Under the pieces are notes generated by a model that did not search any database, was not told the origin of the DNA, and worked only from the letters and a program-made list of their open reading frames with translations. The translations under genes were made by a program, and so were the position numbers. 64,000 nucleotides of DNA, taken from the NCBI RefSeq assembly GCF_008710275.1, contig NZ_VYQE01000003.1, positions 124,001 to 188,000 of the forward strand. Reading direction: 5' to 3'. This document shows positions 34,187-42,737 of this stretch, in pieces. Every line of letters starts with the position of its first letter. The stretch's first letter is position 1. Source of the DNA: Histidinibacterium aquaticum. GTDB lineage: Bacteria; Pseudomonadota; Alphaproteobacteria; Rhodobacterales; Rhodobacteraceae.

Positions 34187-34900
34187 TCAGGAGGCCCGGT
34201 TGCCCCTGAGCCGGGCTGCGAGCCCTTCCAGCGCCCGGGCGGCGTGTTCGCCGGCGGGCGTCGGCTTGCGCCGCTGTGGCGCGGCCACGGGCGGAGCGAG
34301 CGGCGGAAAGATGTCGGCAGGCGCGACCGGCTTGTTGGCCGCATAGACCGCGGGGCGATAGCCGCGCGGGGCGAAGGAGACCGAGACGATCTTGGGCGCG
34401 CCCCGCTTGCGGCCCTTCCGGTTCAGCGGACGGAAGATCGAGTCGCGCTCCCGCCGCCAGAAGCTCAGCAGGTAGTGCGCCCGGAAGAGGCAGCCGAACC
34501 AAAGGACCGCCAACAGAGGCGAGCCGGCCAGCGTCACCGCCAGCGAGAAGGGTCCGAACATCGTGCCGTAGAGCGGCAGGGCCAGCGTCCCCGCGATGAG
34601 CGATCCGGCAAAAGAGGTGACGAGCGCGCCCCAGGCGGCCTTGGACCAGCCGCTCTTGCCCGGATGGCCCAGCGCCTCGCCGCTGAGGTAGAGTCCGCCC
34701 GCGGCGCCGACGGCGCCCGAGATCACGACCCACCAGTGGTAGAGGCTCATCCCGGTGAGCAGGCCCGGCCTGTCGCCCTCCAGTCGCGAGACGACGATCA
34801 GGGCGAAGGCCGCGCCGAAGATCGCCACGACGAGGTAGGCGAGCAGTCGGCCCCGCTCACCGGGCGTCACGGAGCGCCAGCGATCCCGGAGGGCCGTCAT
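34187..34900 (-). CDS. multi-pass membrane protein of unknown function
   Basis: A 237-residue protein with about four hydrophobic helices between residues 18 and 150 (LLAYLVVAIFGAAFALIVV; WWVVISGAVGAAGGLYL; SFAGSLIAGTLALPLYG; FSLAVTLAGSPLLAVLWFG), then a basic, Pro-rich cytoplasmic tail (about 150-237). No family recognised. The ATG at 34900 starts MTALRDRW. It ends 27 bases from the convergent J-domain gene. Confidence 0.6.
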   Translation of the reverse strand: MTALRDRWRSVTPGERGRLLAYLVVAIFGAAFALIVVSRLEGDRPGLLTGMSLYHWWVVISGAVGAAGGLYLSGEALGHPGKSGWSKAAWGALVTSFAGSLIAGTLALPLYGTMFGPFSLAVTLAGSPLLAVLWFGCLFRAHYLLSFWRRERDSIFRPLNRKGRKRGAPKIVSVSFAPRGYRPAVYAANKPVAPADIFPPLAPPVAAPQRRKPTPAGEHAARALEGLAARLRGNRAS

Positions 34901-35008
34901 GAGGCAACCAGTCCTGTATCCATGGTGCCGATGTGGGCGGCAATCTTGGCATCAAAATGGCGTCGGGCCGCCGGCGCGGCCCGAAAACGGTCTATTGCCA
35001 AATCGGCA

Positions 35009-35476
35009 TCAAGCCGCCCGGAAGACCAGGCTCACGCCGTTAAGGCAATGCCGCTTGCCCGTGGGCTCGGGGCCGTCGTCGAAGATGTGGCCCAGGTGGC
35101 TGCCGCAGCGGTCGCAGTGGCATTCCGTGCGCACCGTCAGCAGCTTGCGGTCGGGCTTGGTCCCGATGGCGTCGGGCAATGCTTCGTAGAAGGAGGGCCA
35201 GCCGGTGCCGCTGTCGTACTTGGCCTCCGAGGAATAGAGCGCCTGGTCGCAGCCGCGGCAGTGGTAGAGGCCCGGGGTCTTGAGGTCGGTGAGCTCGGAG
35301 GTGCCGGCGCGTTCGGTCCCCTCTTCGCGCATCACGCGGTATTCGAGGTCCGTCAGCATCTCGCGCCACTCCGCCTCGCTGCGGGTGACCTCGAAGGAGC
35401 CGGACTGCGCGAAGGCCGGCGCGGCGGCCAGGCCGAGGCCGGCGCTGCCGGCCAGGAGAAAGTCTCTGCGGTTCAT
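35009..35476 (-). CDS. msrB: peptide-methionine (R)-S-oxide reductase, Tat-exported
   Basis: A 155-residue MsrB that repairs methionine-R-sulfoxide. It has the zinc cysteines Cys73/Cys76 (YHCRGC) and Cys121/Cys124 (CHCDRC), GTGWPSFYEAL, and catalytic Cys144 in RHCLNGVSL. Unlike the common cytosolic form it starts with a twin-arginine signal, MNRRDFLLAGSAGLGLAAA to AFA, so it is exported folded to the periplasm. The ECF sigma/anti-sigma pair next to it fits an envelope oxidative-stress role, though it may be transcribed separately. Confidence 0.92.
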   Translation of the reverse strand: MNRRDFLLAGSAGLGLAAAPAFAQSGSFEVTRSEAEWREMLTDLEYRVMREEGTERAGTSELTDLKTPGLYHCRGCDQALYSSEAKYDSGTGWPSFYEALPDAIGTKPDRKLLTVRTECHCDRCGSHLGHIFDDGPEPTGKRHCLNGVSLVFRAA

Positions 35477-35550
35477 CTCATGTCCTTTCCCGCCCGCATC
35501 GGGGCGCGTTACGGAAAGAGCCACGGGCCCACAGGGCAAAAAGTTTCGCC

Positions 35551-36246
35551 TCAGAGCGCGCTGACCGGAGAGGCCGCGAGCACGTCGCCCGTCGGCGCAC
35601 CGGTGGGCGAGCCGCCCTCGGGCTCGTCCGAGACGGCAAGGACCGAGTTGTCGAGCGTCGCGCCCTCCGGCAGCTCGAACCGGGCGAGCCGCGTCGGCGG
35701 CAGGACGCCCAGCGAGACAGGGGCATTCTCGCCCTCGATCAGCCAGAGCTCGAAGTCGCGGCCCGCGGCCGGAGCACCCTCCTCGCGGTTGAGCGCGAGG
35801 GTGCCGGTCTCCGGATCGAAGGCCGCGCGGATCAGCAGGCCGCCGTCCTCCGCCGCGAGCTCGGCCTGGTAGGCGGGCGTGAAGGGCCCCTCCGTCCCGG
35901 TCAGCCAGTCCATGTTGACCGCGAACCAGGCGAGACCCGCGGCGGCGGCGGCGCCCAGGATCGCCGGCGCGATGCCGAGCTTCTGCCACCAGCGGCGCGC
36001 CTGGTCGGGGAAGAGTTCCCGCTCAATCCGGCCGTAGAGCTGCGGGGGCGGATCGACCGAGGCGACCTCGGTCATGGCGAGAGAGCCCATGCGCTCGGCC
36101 CAGTCGGCGACCTCGGCGCGGAACGCCGGGTCGCTCTCGAGGCGGGCGTCGCAGGCGGCGCGCTCCTCCGGCCCGAGCAGACCGAGGACGTACTCGGCCG
36201 CGAGGCCGGCGTCGCCGTCGTCTCCTTGTCCGGGCTGGTCGCTCAT
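35551..36246 (-). CDS. anti-sigma factor, RskA-like
   Basis: A 231-residue membrane anti-sigma factor. The N-terminal cytoplasmic domain (1-85, LAAEYVLGLLGPEERAACDARL) resembles the anti-sigma fold without a zinc HxxxCxxC. A single membrane helix lies at about 91-111. The periplasmic part carries the RskA C-terminal features FELWLIEG, PVSLGVLPP and LAVSDEPEGGSPTG. It overlaps the sigma-factor stop by ATGA. It should hold the sigma factor until an envelope signal removes it. Confidence 0.88.
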   Translation of the reverse strand: MSDQPGQGDDGDAGLAAEYVLGLLGPEERAACDARLESDPAFRAEVADWAERMGSLAMTEVASVDPPPQLYGRIERELFPDQARRWWQKLGIAPAILGAAAAAGLAWFAVNMDWLTGTEGPFTPAYQAELAAEDGGLLIRAAFDPETGTLALNREEGAPAAGRDFELWLIEGENAPVSLGVLPPTRLARFELPEGATLDNSVLAVSDEPEGGSPTGAPTGDVLAASPVSAL

Positions 36247-36785
36247 CGCGTCAGGCACTCTTTCAGTTTCAGCAGGCCGCGGCGCAGCCAGGTTCTTATC
36301 GTGTTGAGCGGGACGTCGAAGCGCAACGCCAGCTCCTTGTAGGTCTCGCCTTCGAGGTAGACCCGCCGGATGGCGTCGGCCCGGTCCTCCGGCAGTTCGC
36401 CCATGCAGGCGACGATGCGCTCGCGGTCACTGGCCGCGAGCGCCAGCTCTTCCGGCCCCGGGCCGGCAGAGGGAATCTCGGCCGCCTCTTCCAGGCCGGC
36501 CGGCCCTGTCTTCCGCATCCTCAGGCGGTCGATGGCGCGGTTCCGCGCGATGGTGATGAGCCAGGTCATCGGCGAGAGCCCGTTGACCTGGTAGCGCGAG
36601 GCGGCGTGCCAGACGCGGATAAAGACCTCTTGCGTGCATTCCTCCGCTTCGCCCCGGTCCTTCAAGACACGCAGCGCCACGCCAAAGAGTTTCGCGGAGG
36701 TCGCGGAATAGAGATCGGCGAAGGCGCGCCGGTCGCCGAGAGCGACGCGCCCGATCATGATCTCGATGTCCTTGAGTTCCGCCAC
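36243..36785 (-). CDS. ECF RNA polymerase sigma factor
   Basis: A 180-residue group 4 sigma factor. Region 2 includes AFADLYSATSAKLFGVALR, DRGEAEECTQEVFIRVW and TWLITIARNRAIDRLR; region 4 ends TYKELALRFDVPLNTIRTWLRRGLLKL. Starts at GTG 36785, with GGAGGA close before it; an ATG 27 bases further in is an alternative. It is paired with the RskA-like anti-sigma factor (ATGA overlap) and is of the SigK/RskA kind. It is divergent from the GSCFA gene. Confidence 0.9.
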   Translation of the reverse strand: MAELKDIEIMIGRVALGDRRAFADLYSATSAKLFGVALRVLKDRGEAEECTQEVFIRVWHAASRYQVNGLSPMTWLITIARNRAIDRLRMRKTGPAGLEEAAEIPSAGPGPEELALAASDRERIVACMGELPEDRADAIRRVYLEGETYKELALRFDVPLNTIRTWLRRGLLKLKECLTR

Positions 36786-36976
36786 CCGTCCTCCAGCGCG
36801 CGGAGGATGGCCCGGCGGGCGGACCAGTGCAACCACCCGCGCGCCCCTGCCTCCGGGCTTTTGCCGAGCAAATACCGTGGATTGGTCGCGATCAAGCGGA
36901 ATTGCCGCCGATCCGCCTTGCTCCGGCCATGCCGGGTCGATTTGGGTACGGACGGGAGCTTGAGAAGGGTGAGCAG

Positions 36977-38197
36977 ATGGCAGGAGAGTCCGAGGCGCCG
37001 CCACGCATGGCGGAGGTCAACACCGACAAGACCAAGGCGGACAACCGGCGCTTCCAGACCACGAGCGGCGACGGGCCGGAGTACCGCACCTGGTATCGCG
37101 GCGAGCACATGAACCGCCGCCCTCCCCTGCGCCGCCTGCAGAAACCCGACGACGCGGTCCGGGCCGTCCTCCACGGCTGGGCGCCCGAGGCGCCGCAGAT
37201 CACGCCGGAGACGCAGATCACCGCCTTCGGCTCCTGCTTCGCCGAGAACATCTCCAACTGGCTCGCCGCCCGGAACTTCCGGGTGCTCAACCGCGAGCCG
37301 GACAACGAGAAGGCCTACGTCGTCTCGATGGGCGAAGGGATGGTGAACTCCTTCGTGATCCGTCAGCAGTTCGAATGGGCCTGGGAGAACAAGGTCTTCG
37401 AGCAGCCCCTCTGGCACGGCTACAAGGCCGAGGACTTCGGCTATGACGAGGAGGTGCGGCTCGAGACGAAGCGGATCTTCGACGAGACGGACGTCTTCAT
37501 CCTGACCTTCGGCCTGTCCGAGGTCTGGTACGACGAGCCCACCGGCAACGTCTTCTGGCGGACGATCCCGAAGGACGTCCACGACCCCGAGCGGCACAAG
37601 TTCCGCGTCTCCACCGTCGAGGAGAACCGGGCCAACATGCGGGCGATCTACGACCTGATCCGCAAGTACCGGCCGGACGCGAAGATGATCTTCACGCTCT
37701 CGCCGATCCCGCTGCTTTCGACCTTCCGCGACGTCTCCTGCCTCACCGCCAACTCGACCTCGAAGGCGGTGCTGCGCGTGGCGCTGGACGAGCTGATGCG
37801 CGAGACCGAGGGCGAGGGCCACCTCTTCTACTGGCCCTCCTACGAGATCATCATGGACATCTTCCGCCAGCCGTTCAAAGCCGACAACCGGCACCCGGCC
37901 AAGGCCTGCCTCAGCTACATCATGACCCTCTTCGAGCATGTCTGGTGCATCGGCGATGTCTCCGACAAGCCGCCGCTGATCGAGGCCTGGGTCAGTGCCT
38001 GCGCGGCGGCGGGGCATCTGCCCGCGAAGCTCGAGGGCATCGTCGGCCACCGCAAGATCGGCCCGCTGGAGCGGATGATCGAGCGGGCGACGCTCGATCC
38101 CGACCCGGCCGTCGACAAGGCCAAGCGGCGCCTGCTGGAGGAGCTGCGGGACTTCTGGCTCGAGCTCGGGCTGCGCCCCCGCGCCGCGGCGGACTGA
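36977..38197 (+). CDS. GSCFA domain protein
   Basis: A 406-residue protein with the GSCFAENI motif (about residues 79-86, FGSCFAENISNWL) that names the family, VVSMGEGMVNSFVIRQQFEW, LTFGLSEVWYDE and FTLSPIPLLSTF. GSCFA proteins resemble SGNH/GDSL hydrolases: the GSC block gives the nucleophile-like residue, and DNRHPAKACL near 338-347 may give the distal His. Role unproven; often near polysaccharide genes. ATG 36977 was chosen since upstream frame sequence is low-quality and lies in the promoter gap shared with the sigma gene. Confidence 0.83.
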   Translation: MAGESEAPPRMAEVNTDKTKADNRRFQTTSGDGPEYRTWYRGEHMNRRPPLRRLQKPDDAVRAVLHGWAPEAPQITPETQITAFGSCFAENISNWLAARNFRVLNREPDNEKAYVVSMGEGMVNSFVIRQQFEWAWENKVFEQPLWHGYKAEDFGYDEEVRLETKRIFDETDVFILTFGLSEVWYDEPTGNVFWRTIPKDVHDPERHKFRVSTVEENRANMRAIYDLIRKYRPDAKMIFTLSPIPLLSTFRDVSCLTANSTSKAVLRVALDELMRETEGEGHLFYWPSYEIIMDIFRQPFKADNRHPAKACLSYIMTLFEHVWCIGDVSDKPPLIEAWVSACAAAGHLPAKLEGIVGHRKIGPLERMIERATLDPDPAVDKAKRRLLEELRDFWLELGLRPRAAAD

Positions 38198-38293
38198 CCC
38201 GCCCCCGTTTCGCCGCCTTGCCCTTGCGGGCCTTCGGGATATGGTGCATCCCCGCTCCGACCCCGCGACCCGCGACTGGAAAGGCAGCCCCAC

Positions 38294-39280
38294 ATGGCCG
38301 ACGGCACGATGGACCGCAACGCCCGCCCGACCGAGGACATCTCCGTTCGGGATGTCTTCGGCATCGACAGCGACATGCACGTCAAGGGTTTCGCGGATCG
38401 GACAGAGCGCGTGCCGGACCTGGATTCGACCTACAAGTTCGATCCGGACACGACCTTGGCGATCCTCGCGGGCTTCGGCTACAACCGCCGCGTCATGATC
38501 CAGGGCTATCACGGCACCGGCAAGTCGACCCACATCGAGCAGGTCGCGGCCCGGCTGAACTGGCCCGCCGTGCGCGTAAACCTCGACAGCCACATCAGCC
38601 GGATCGACCTGATCGGCAAGGACGCGATCAAGCTGCGCGACGGCAAGCAGGTCACCGAGTTCCAGGAGGGGATCCTTCCCTGGGCCCTGCGCAACCCCTG
38701 CGCCATCGTCTTCGACGAGTACGACGCGGGCCGCGCGGACGTCATGTTCGTCATCCAGCGGGTGCTGGAGCATGACGGCAAGCTGACGCTCATGGACCAG
38801 AACGAGATCCTGACGCCGCACCCCTCGTTCCGCCTCTTCGCGACGGCGAACACCGTGGGTCTCGGCGACACGACTGGCCTCTACCACGGCACGCAGCAGA
38901 TCAACCAGGCGCAGATGGACCGCTGGTCGATGGTGGCGACGCTCAACTACCTCAGCCACGACGCCGAGTCGGCGATCGTGCTGGCCAAGGCGCCGCACTA
39001 CAACACCGCCGAGGGACGCCGCACCGTGAGCCAGATGGTCACCGTGGCCGATCTCACCCGGACCGCCTTCATGAACGGCGACCTCTCGACGGTGATGAGC
39101 CCGCGGACGGTCATCGCCTGGGCCGAGAACGCGCGGATCTTCCAGGACGTGGGCTATGCCTTCCGGCTGTCGTTCCTCAACAAGTGCGACGAGCTGGAGC
39201 GGCAGACGGTGGCGGAGTTCTACCAGCGCTGCTTCGACCAGGAACTGCCGGAAAGCGCCGCCTCCCTCTCGCTGGGCTGA
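38294..39280 (+). CDS. cobS: cobaltochelatase subunit CobS
   Basis: A 328-residue AAA+ ATPase of aerobic cobalamin synthesis: CobN-CobS-CobT inserts Co2+ into hydrogenobyrinic acid diamide. It has Walker [10 protein letters not shown] (71-79), Walker [12 protein letters not shown], sensor segment [21 protein letters not shown] and the MoxR-like arginine region. Full length. GGAAAGG lies before the ATG. cobT follows 1.5 kb later on the same strand. Confidence 0.95.
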   Translation: MADGTMDRNARPTEDISVRDVFGIDSDMHVKGFADRTERVPDLDSTYKFDPDTTLAILAGFGYNRRVMIQGYHGTGKSTHIEQVAARLNWPAVRVNLDSHISRIDLIGKDAIKLRDGKQVTEFQEGILPWALRNPCAIVFDEYDAGRADVMFVIQRVLEHDGKLTLMDQNEILTPHPSFRLFATANTVGLGDTTGLYHGTQQINQAQMDRWSMVATLNYLSHDAESAIVLAKAPHYNTAEGRRTVSQMVTVADLTRTAFMNGDLSTVMSPRTVIAWAENARIFQDVGYAFRLSFLNKCDELERQTVAEFYQRCFDQELPESAASLSLG

Positions 39281-39625
39281 GCACGCACCTCTGCCCCGGG
39301 TCGCCTGTTCCGGCGCCGGGGTGAGGGTCACTCCCCGCAGGAATGCCTGACTTCGTTGATGTCCGCCCGTCGGGGCGGGCCGTGGGGGGATGCCAAGCCC
39401 CCCAAGGTCACGTCGCGCTGGACCTGCGCCCCTGGGGCGCCGGCTGCCACGAGAGATCCATATGGCGCGAGGGCGTCACCCCCCGCGGAACGTTCAGGAG
39501 AGGGTCTATCGGAGGGGGCTTGAGGCTGGGTTAACCGGACGGTCGCAGGCAACACCGGCGCAAAGTTTTCAGATCGATTATTTGATAGGCGGAATTTACC
39601 CCCTACCGTCTAACAAATGGGAGAA
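39281..39625. other. gap with hairpins and an AT-rich promoter-like end
   Basis: 345 bases between cobS and a small secreted protein. It holds TGGGGGG/CCCCCCA (39383-39404), a 7-bp stem that could end cobS transcripts, and a final AT-rich patch (39562-39612) that may be the promoter of the next gene. A 63-codon frame at 39343-39534 has unnatural composition and is not called. Confidence 0.4.
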
Positions 39626-40009
39626 ATGAAAACTCTTCTCGCCGCGCTCCTCGCGGCTCTCGTCCTCGCCGCTCCTGCCCGCGCGGTCCCGGGCTCGCCG
39701 GATGCGCAGCTGAGGTTCTTCGCCGTCTGTACCGGGCGTCTCTCCGCCCGGATGGAGCATGACTGGCTCGTCCAGAGCCCGCGCTCCGACCGGACGGAGG
39801 CGCAGCGCGCCGCCATGGCGGAGTTGCTCCGCGCGGCCAGCCCCCCGTCACGGGGGCCGGAGGTCATGGGCTGGCGCATCCAGGCCAAGGCGAGCTTCGC
39901 CGCCCTGCTCTCCCGCGCAAGCTTCGGCCGCGACCCGGAGGACGCGGCCTGGGCGGAGGCGCGGGCGCGCGCGCTCCTCGCCACTTGCGAGAGCGTGCTG
40001 CTGGGTTAG
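39626..40009 (+). CDS. small secreted protein of unknown function
   Basis: A 127-residue protein with a Sec signal peptide (MKTLLAALLAALVLAAPARA). The mature part has two Cys (FFAVCTGRLSARMEHDW, LLATCESVL) that may pair, and helix-rich composition. The ATG at 39626 is preceded by GGGAGAA; ATG 39617 is in frame. It ends overlapping the convergent FMN reductase stop by four bases. It sits between cobS and cobT; a similar Cys-bearing small protein is seen there in relatives, but no role is known. Confidence 0.65.
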   Translation: MKTLLAALLAALVLAAPARAVPGSPDAQLRFFAVCTGRLSARMEHDWLVQSPRSDRTEAQRAAMAELLRAASPPSRGPEVMGWRIQAKASFAALLSRASFGRDPEDAAWAEARARALLATCESVLLG

Positions 40010-40608
40010 GCCGCCTTGGCCTCGGCGTAGCGGGCGCTGCGGGTGGCCTCGGCCCACCACACGACGTCGTCGAGCGCGTTCTTGGCGGCGGGCAGCAGGT
40101 GCTCCTCGATCGTTTCGATCTCGGCGTTGCCGCCCATGGGATGGACCGCGAAGAAGTCGCTGCCGCCGATGTGAACGGCGCCGCGCACGGGGGCCATCTG
40201 CATTTCGACGGCGATGCCGCGCAGGTGCTCCAGCGCGCGGGCGCCGCCCATGGAGCCGTAGGCGATGGCCGACATCGGCTTGCGCACCCATTCGACGTAG
40301 GCCTGGTCCAGCGCGTTCTTCAGCGCACCGGTGATCGAGTGGTTGTACTCGGCCACCACGAAGACGAAGCCGTCGAACTCGGCGATCTTCTTCTGCCAGG
40401 CGACGGCGCGGGGATCGGAGGACGGCGCCCACATGTTGCTCGCCGCCTCGTTGAAGAGCGGCAGGTCGAAGTCGCGCAGGTCGACGAGCTCGACCTCGAG
40501 GTCGGAGCGGGCTTCCATCTGCTTGAGCATCCACTGCGCCGGCTTGTCGGCGAAGCGGGTGTCGCGGGTCGAGGCGATGATGAGGGCGATCTTGGGCACG
40601 TCGGTCAT
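40006..40608 (-). CDS. NADPH-dependent FMN reductase family protein
   Basis: A 200-residue flavodoxin-like reductase: IALIIASTRDTRFADKPAQW binds FMN phosphate, VFVVAEYNHSITGALKNALD and AYGSMGGARALEHLR form the isoalloxazine site. Such enzymes reduce FMN, quinones or chromate. It starts with ATG 40608 and AGGAGACC before it. It lies between cobS and cobT on the opposite strand, so any link to cobalt reduction is only suggestive. Confidence 0.86.
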   Translation of the reverse strand: MTDVPKIALIIASTRDTRFADKPAQWMLKQMEARSDLEVELVDLRDFDLPLFNEAASNMWAPSSDPRAVAWQKKIAEFDGFVFVVAEYNHSITGALKNALDQAYVEWVRKPMSAIAYGSMGGARALEHLRGIAVEMQMAPVRGAVHIGGSDFFAVHPMGGNAEIETIEEHLLPAAKNALDDVVWWAEATRSARYAEAKAA

Positions 40609-40790
40609 GGGAGGTCTCCTTTCGAAGGAATGCGAGGACGCGCTCTAGGTCGCCACTGTGCGCGAGAGACGCAACCGGCGCTTACTGAGGGTCATCTGCG
40701 CATTTTCGCACGGACCCGTGACCGGCTACCGGCCGCTCGACCGGCCGGGTTTCGATTGCGGCTGAGGGCGCATGCGCTAGATTGCGCGAC

Positions 40791-42674
40791 ATGAGCAAAC
40801 CCGCCGACAATCCGGCCGATCCCTTCAAGAAGGCCCTCGCGGAAGCGACCAAGGTCATGGCCGACGATCCCGAGCTGGGCGTCAGCTATTCCGTCGATCC
40901 GCCGGGCCAGACCGCCGACTCCGTGCGCCTGCCGCAGATCAGCCGCCGGATGACCCGCGACGAGGTCCTGCTGGCCCGTGGCACGGCCGATGCCTATGCC
41001 CTGCGCCACCGCTACCACGACGCGGGCGTCTCCGCGCGCTACATGCCCGAGGGGCAGATGGCCCGCGACCTCTACGACGCGATGGAATCCGCCCGGGTCG
41101 AGGCGCTCGGCGCGCAGCGGATGCCGGGTACCGCCGGCAACATTGACGCCAAGATCGGCGCCGAGGCCCGTCGCAAGGGCTACGGCCAGATCCGTGACAA
41201 GAACGAAGCACCGCTCGCCACCGCCGCGGGCTACCTGATCCGCCACCTCGCCACCGGCCGCGACCTGCCGGAGGGCGCGTCTAACGTCATGGACCTCTGG
41301 CGCGGCTTCATCGAGGAGAACTGCGGCGAGACGCTGGAAGGGCTGGACGAGACGCTCTCGGACCAGCGCGCCTTCGCCCGCTTCGCGCGCAAGCTCATCG
41401 AGGACATGGGCTACGGCGACCAGCTCGGCGACGATCCCGACGCGCCCGACGAAGAGGACGACGACGAGACCGCCGAGCAGACGGACGAGGAAGAGGAAAG
41501 CCCCGAGAACGAGGGCGAGGAGGACAGCGAGGACTCCGACGACATGGAGGCCTCGCCCGAGAGCGCGCAGGAGCAGGAACAGGACCAGAGCCAGGCGCAG
41601 GTGGACCTCGACGAGCTGGCCGACGCCGAGTTCGCCGAGGAGACCGAGATGCCCGAGGGCGAGGCGCCGCTGGAGCCGCCCCCGCCCCCGCCGGTCTCGG
41701 AGGCTGACCCGAACTACACCGTCTTCTCGACCGCCCACGACGAAGAGATCGGCGCCGAGGATCTCGCCGAGCCGGTGGAGCTGGAGCGCCTGCGCGCCTA
41801 CCTCGACCAGCAGCTCGAGCCGCTGAAGGGCGCGGTGGGGCGGCTCGCGAACAAGCTGCAGCGGCGGCTTCAGGCCAAGCAGAACCGCTCCTGGGAGTTC
41901 GACCGCGAGGAAGGCATCCTCGACGCCGGGCGGCTTGCGCGCGTGGTGGCAAACCCGACGACGCCGCTCTCCTTCAAGGTCGAGAAGGACATGGAATTCC
42001 GCGACACCGTCGTGACGCTCCTGCTCGACAACTCGGGCTCGATGCGCGGCCGGCCGATCTCGATCGCCGCGATCTGCGCCGACGTGCTCGCCCGGACGCT
42101 GGAGCGCTGCGACGTGAAGGTCGAAATCCTGGGCTTCACCACCCGGGCCTGGAAGGGCGGCAAGGCGCGCGAGGAATGGCTCGCCGCTGGCCGGCCCGCC
42201 CAACCGGGGCGGCTCAACGACCTGCGTCACATCATCTACAAGTCCGCAGACGCGCCCTGGCGCAGGGCCCGGCCGAACCTCGGGCTGATGATGAAGGAAG
42301 GTCAGCTCAAGGAGAACATCGACGGCGAGGCGCTGGAATGGGCGCACCGGCGGATGGTCGGACGGCCCGAGCAGCGCAAGATCCTGATGGTGATCTCGGA
42401 CGGCGCGCCGGTGGACGACTCCACGCTCTCGGTCAATCCGCCGAACTACCTCGAGAAGCACCTGCGCGACGTGATCGCCATGGTCGAGCGGCGCAGGCTG
42501 GTGGAGCTCATCGCCATCGGCATCGGCCACGACGTGACCCGCTACTACCAGCGCGCGGTGACGATCACCGACGTGGAGCAGCTTGCCGGGGCGATGACCG
42601 AGCAGCTCGCCGGGCTCTTCGACAGCGATCCGCGCAAGCGCGCGCGGGTGATGGGACTGCGGAACGTCGCCTGA
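40791..42674 (+). CDS. cobT: cobaltochelatase subunit CobT
   Basis: A 627-residue partner of CobS. It has an N-terminal helical domain (about 1-205), a highly acidic linker (about 206-310, runs of Glu/Asp then PPPPPP), and a C-terminal von Willebrand A domain with the MIDAS motif DNSGSM at 413-418 and later [11 protein letters not shown]. It regulates the AAA+ motor of the chelatase. The ATG at 40791 was chosen; no strong ribosome site. Confidence 0.95.
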   Translation: MSKPADNPADPFKKALAEATKVMADDPELGVSYSVDPPGQTADSVRLPQISRRMTRDEVLLARGTADAYALRHRYHDAGVSARYMPEGQMARDLYDAMESARVEALGAQRMPGTAGNIDAKIGAEARRKGYGQIRDKNEAPLATAAGYLIRHLATGRDLPEGASNVMDLWRGFIEENCGETLEGLDETLSDQRAFARFARKLIEDMGYGDQLGDDPDAPDEEDDDETAEQTDEEEESPENEGEEDSEDSDDMEASPESAQEQEQDQSQAQVDLDELADAEFAEETEMPEGEAPLEPPPPPPVSEADPNYTVFSTAHDEEIGAEDLAEPVELERLRAYLDQQLEPLKGAVGRLANKLQRRLQAKQNRSWEFDREEGILDAGRLARVVANPTTPLSFKVEKDMEFRDTVVTLLLDNSGSMRGRPISIAAICADVLARTLERCDVKVEILGFTTRAWKGGKAREEWLAAGRPAQPGRLNDLRHIIYKSADAPWRRARPNLGLMMKEGQLKENIDGEALEWAHRRMVGRPEQRKILMVISDGAPVDDSTLSVNPPNYLEKHLRDVIAMVERRRLVELIAIGIGHDVTRYYQRAVTITDVEQLAGAMTEQLAGLFDSDPRKRARVMGLRNVA

Positions 42675-42699
42675 CCGGGCGTCCTCTGCGCGACTGACC

Positions 42700-42723
42700 G
42701 CCCCCGTCGCCATGCGCGGGGGC
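42700..42723 (+). terminator. hairpin after cobT
   Basis: GCCCCCG (42700-42706) pairs with CGGGGGC (42717-42723) around a 10-base loop, 26 bases past the cobT stop and 14 bases before the next ATG. No T-run; it may only attenuate. Confidence 0.5.
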
Positions 42724-42737
42724 TCTGGGAGATGCCG

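Noticed and set aside
39343-39534. 63-codon plus-strand frame after cobS
   Set aside because: No ribosome binding site, unnatural Gly/Arg composition, no recognisable domain; treated as intergenic.
38198-40790. Cobalamin riboswitch near cobS/cobT
   Set aside because: No B12-box-like or multi-stem leader could be recognised in the gaps before either gene.
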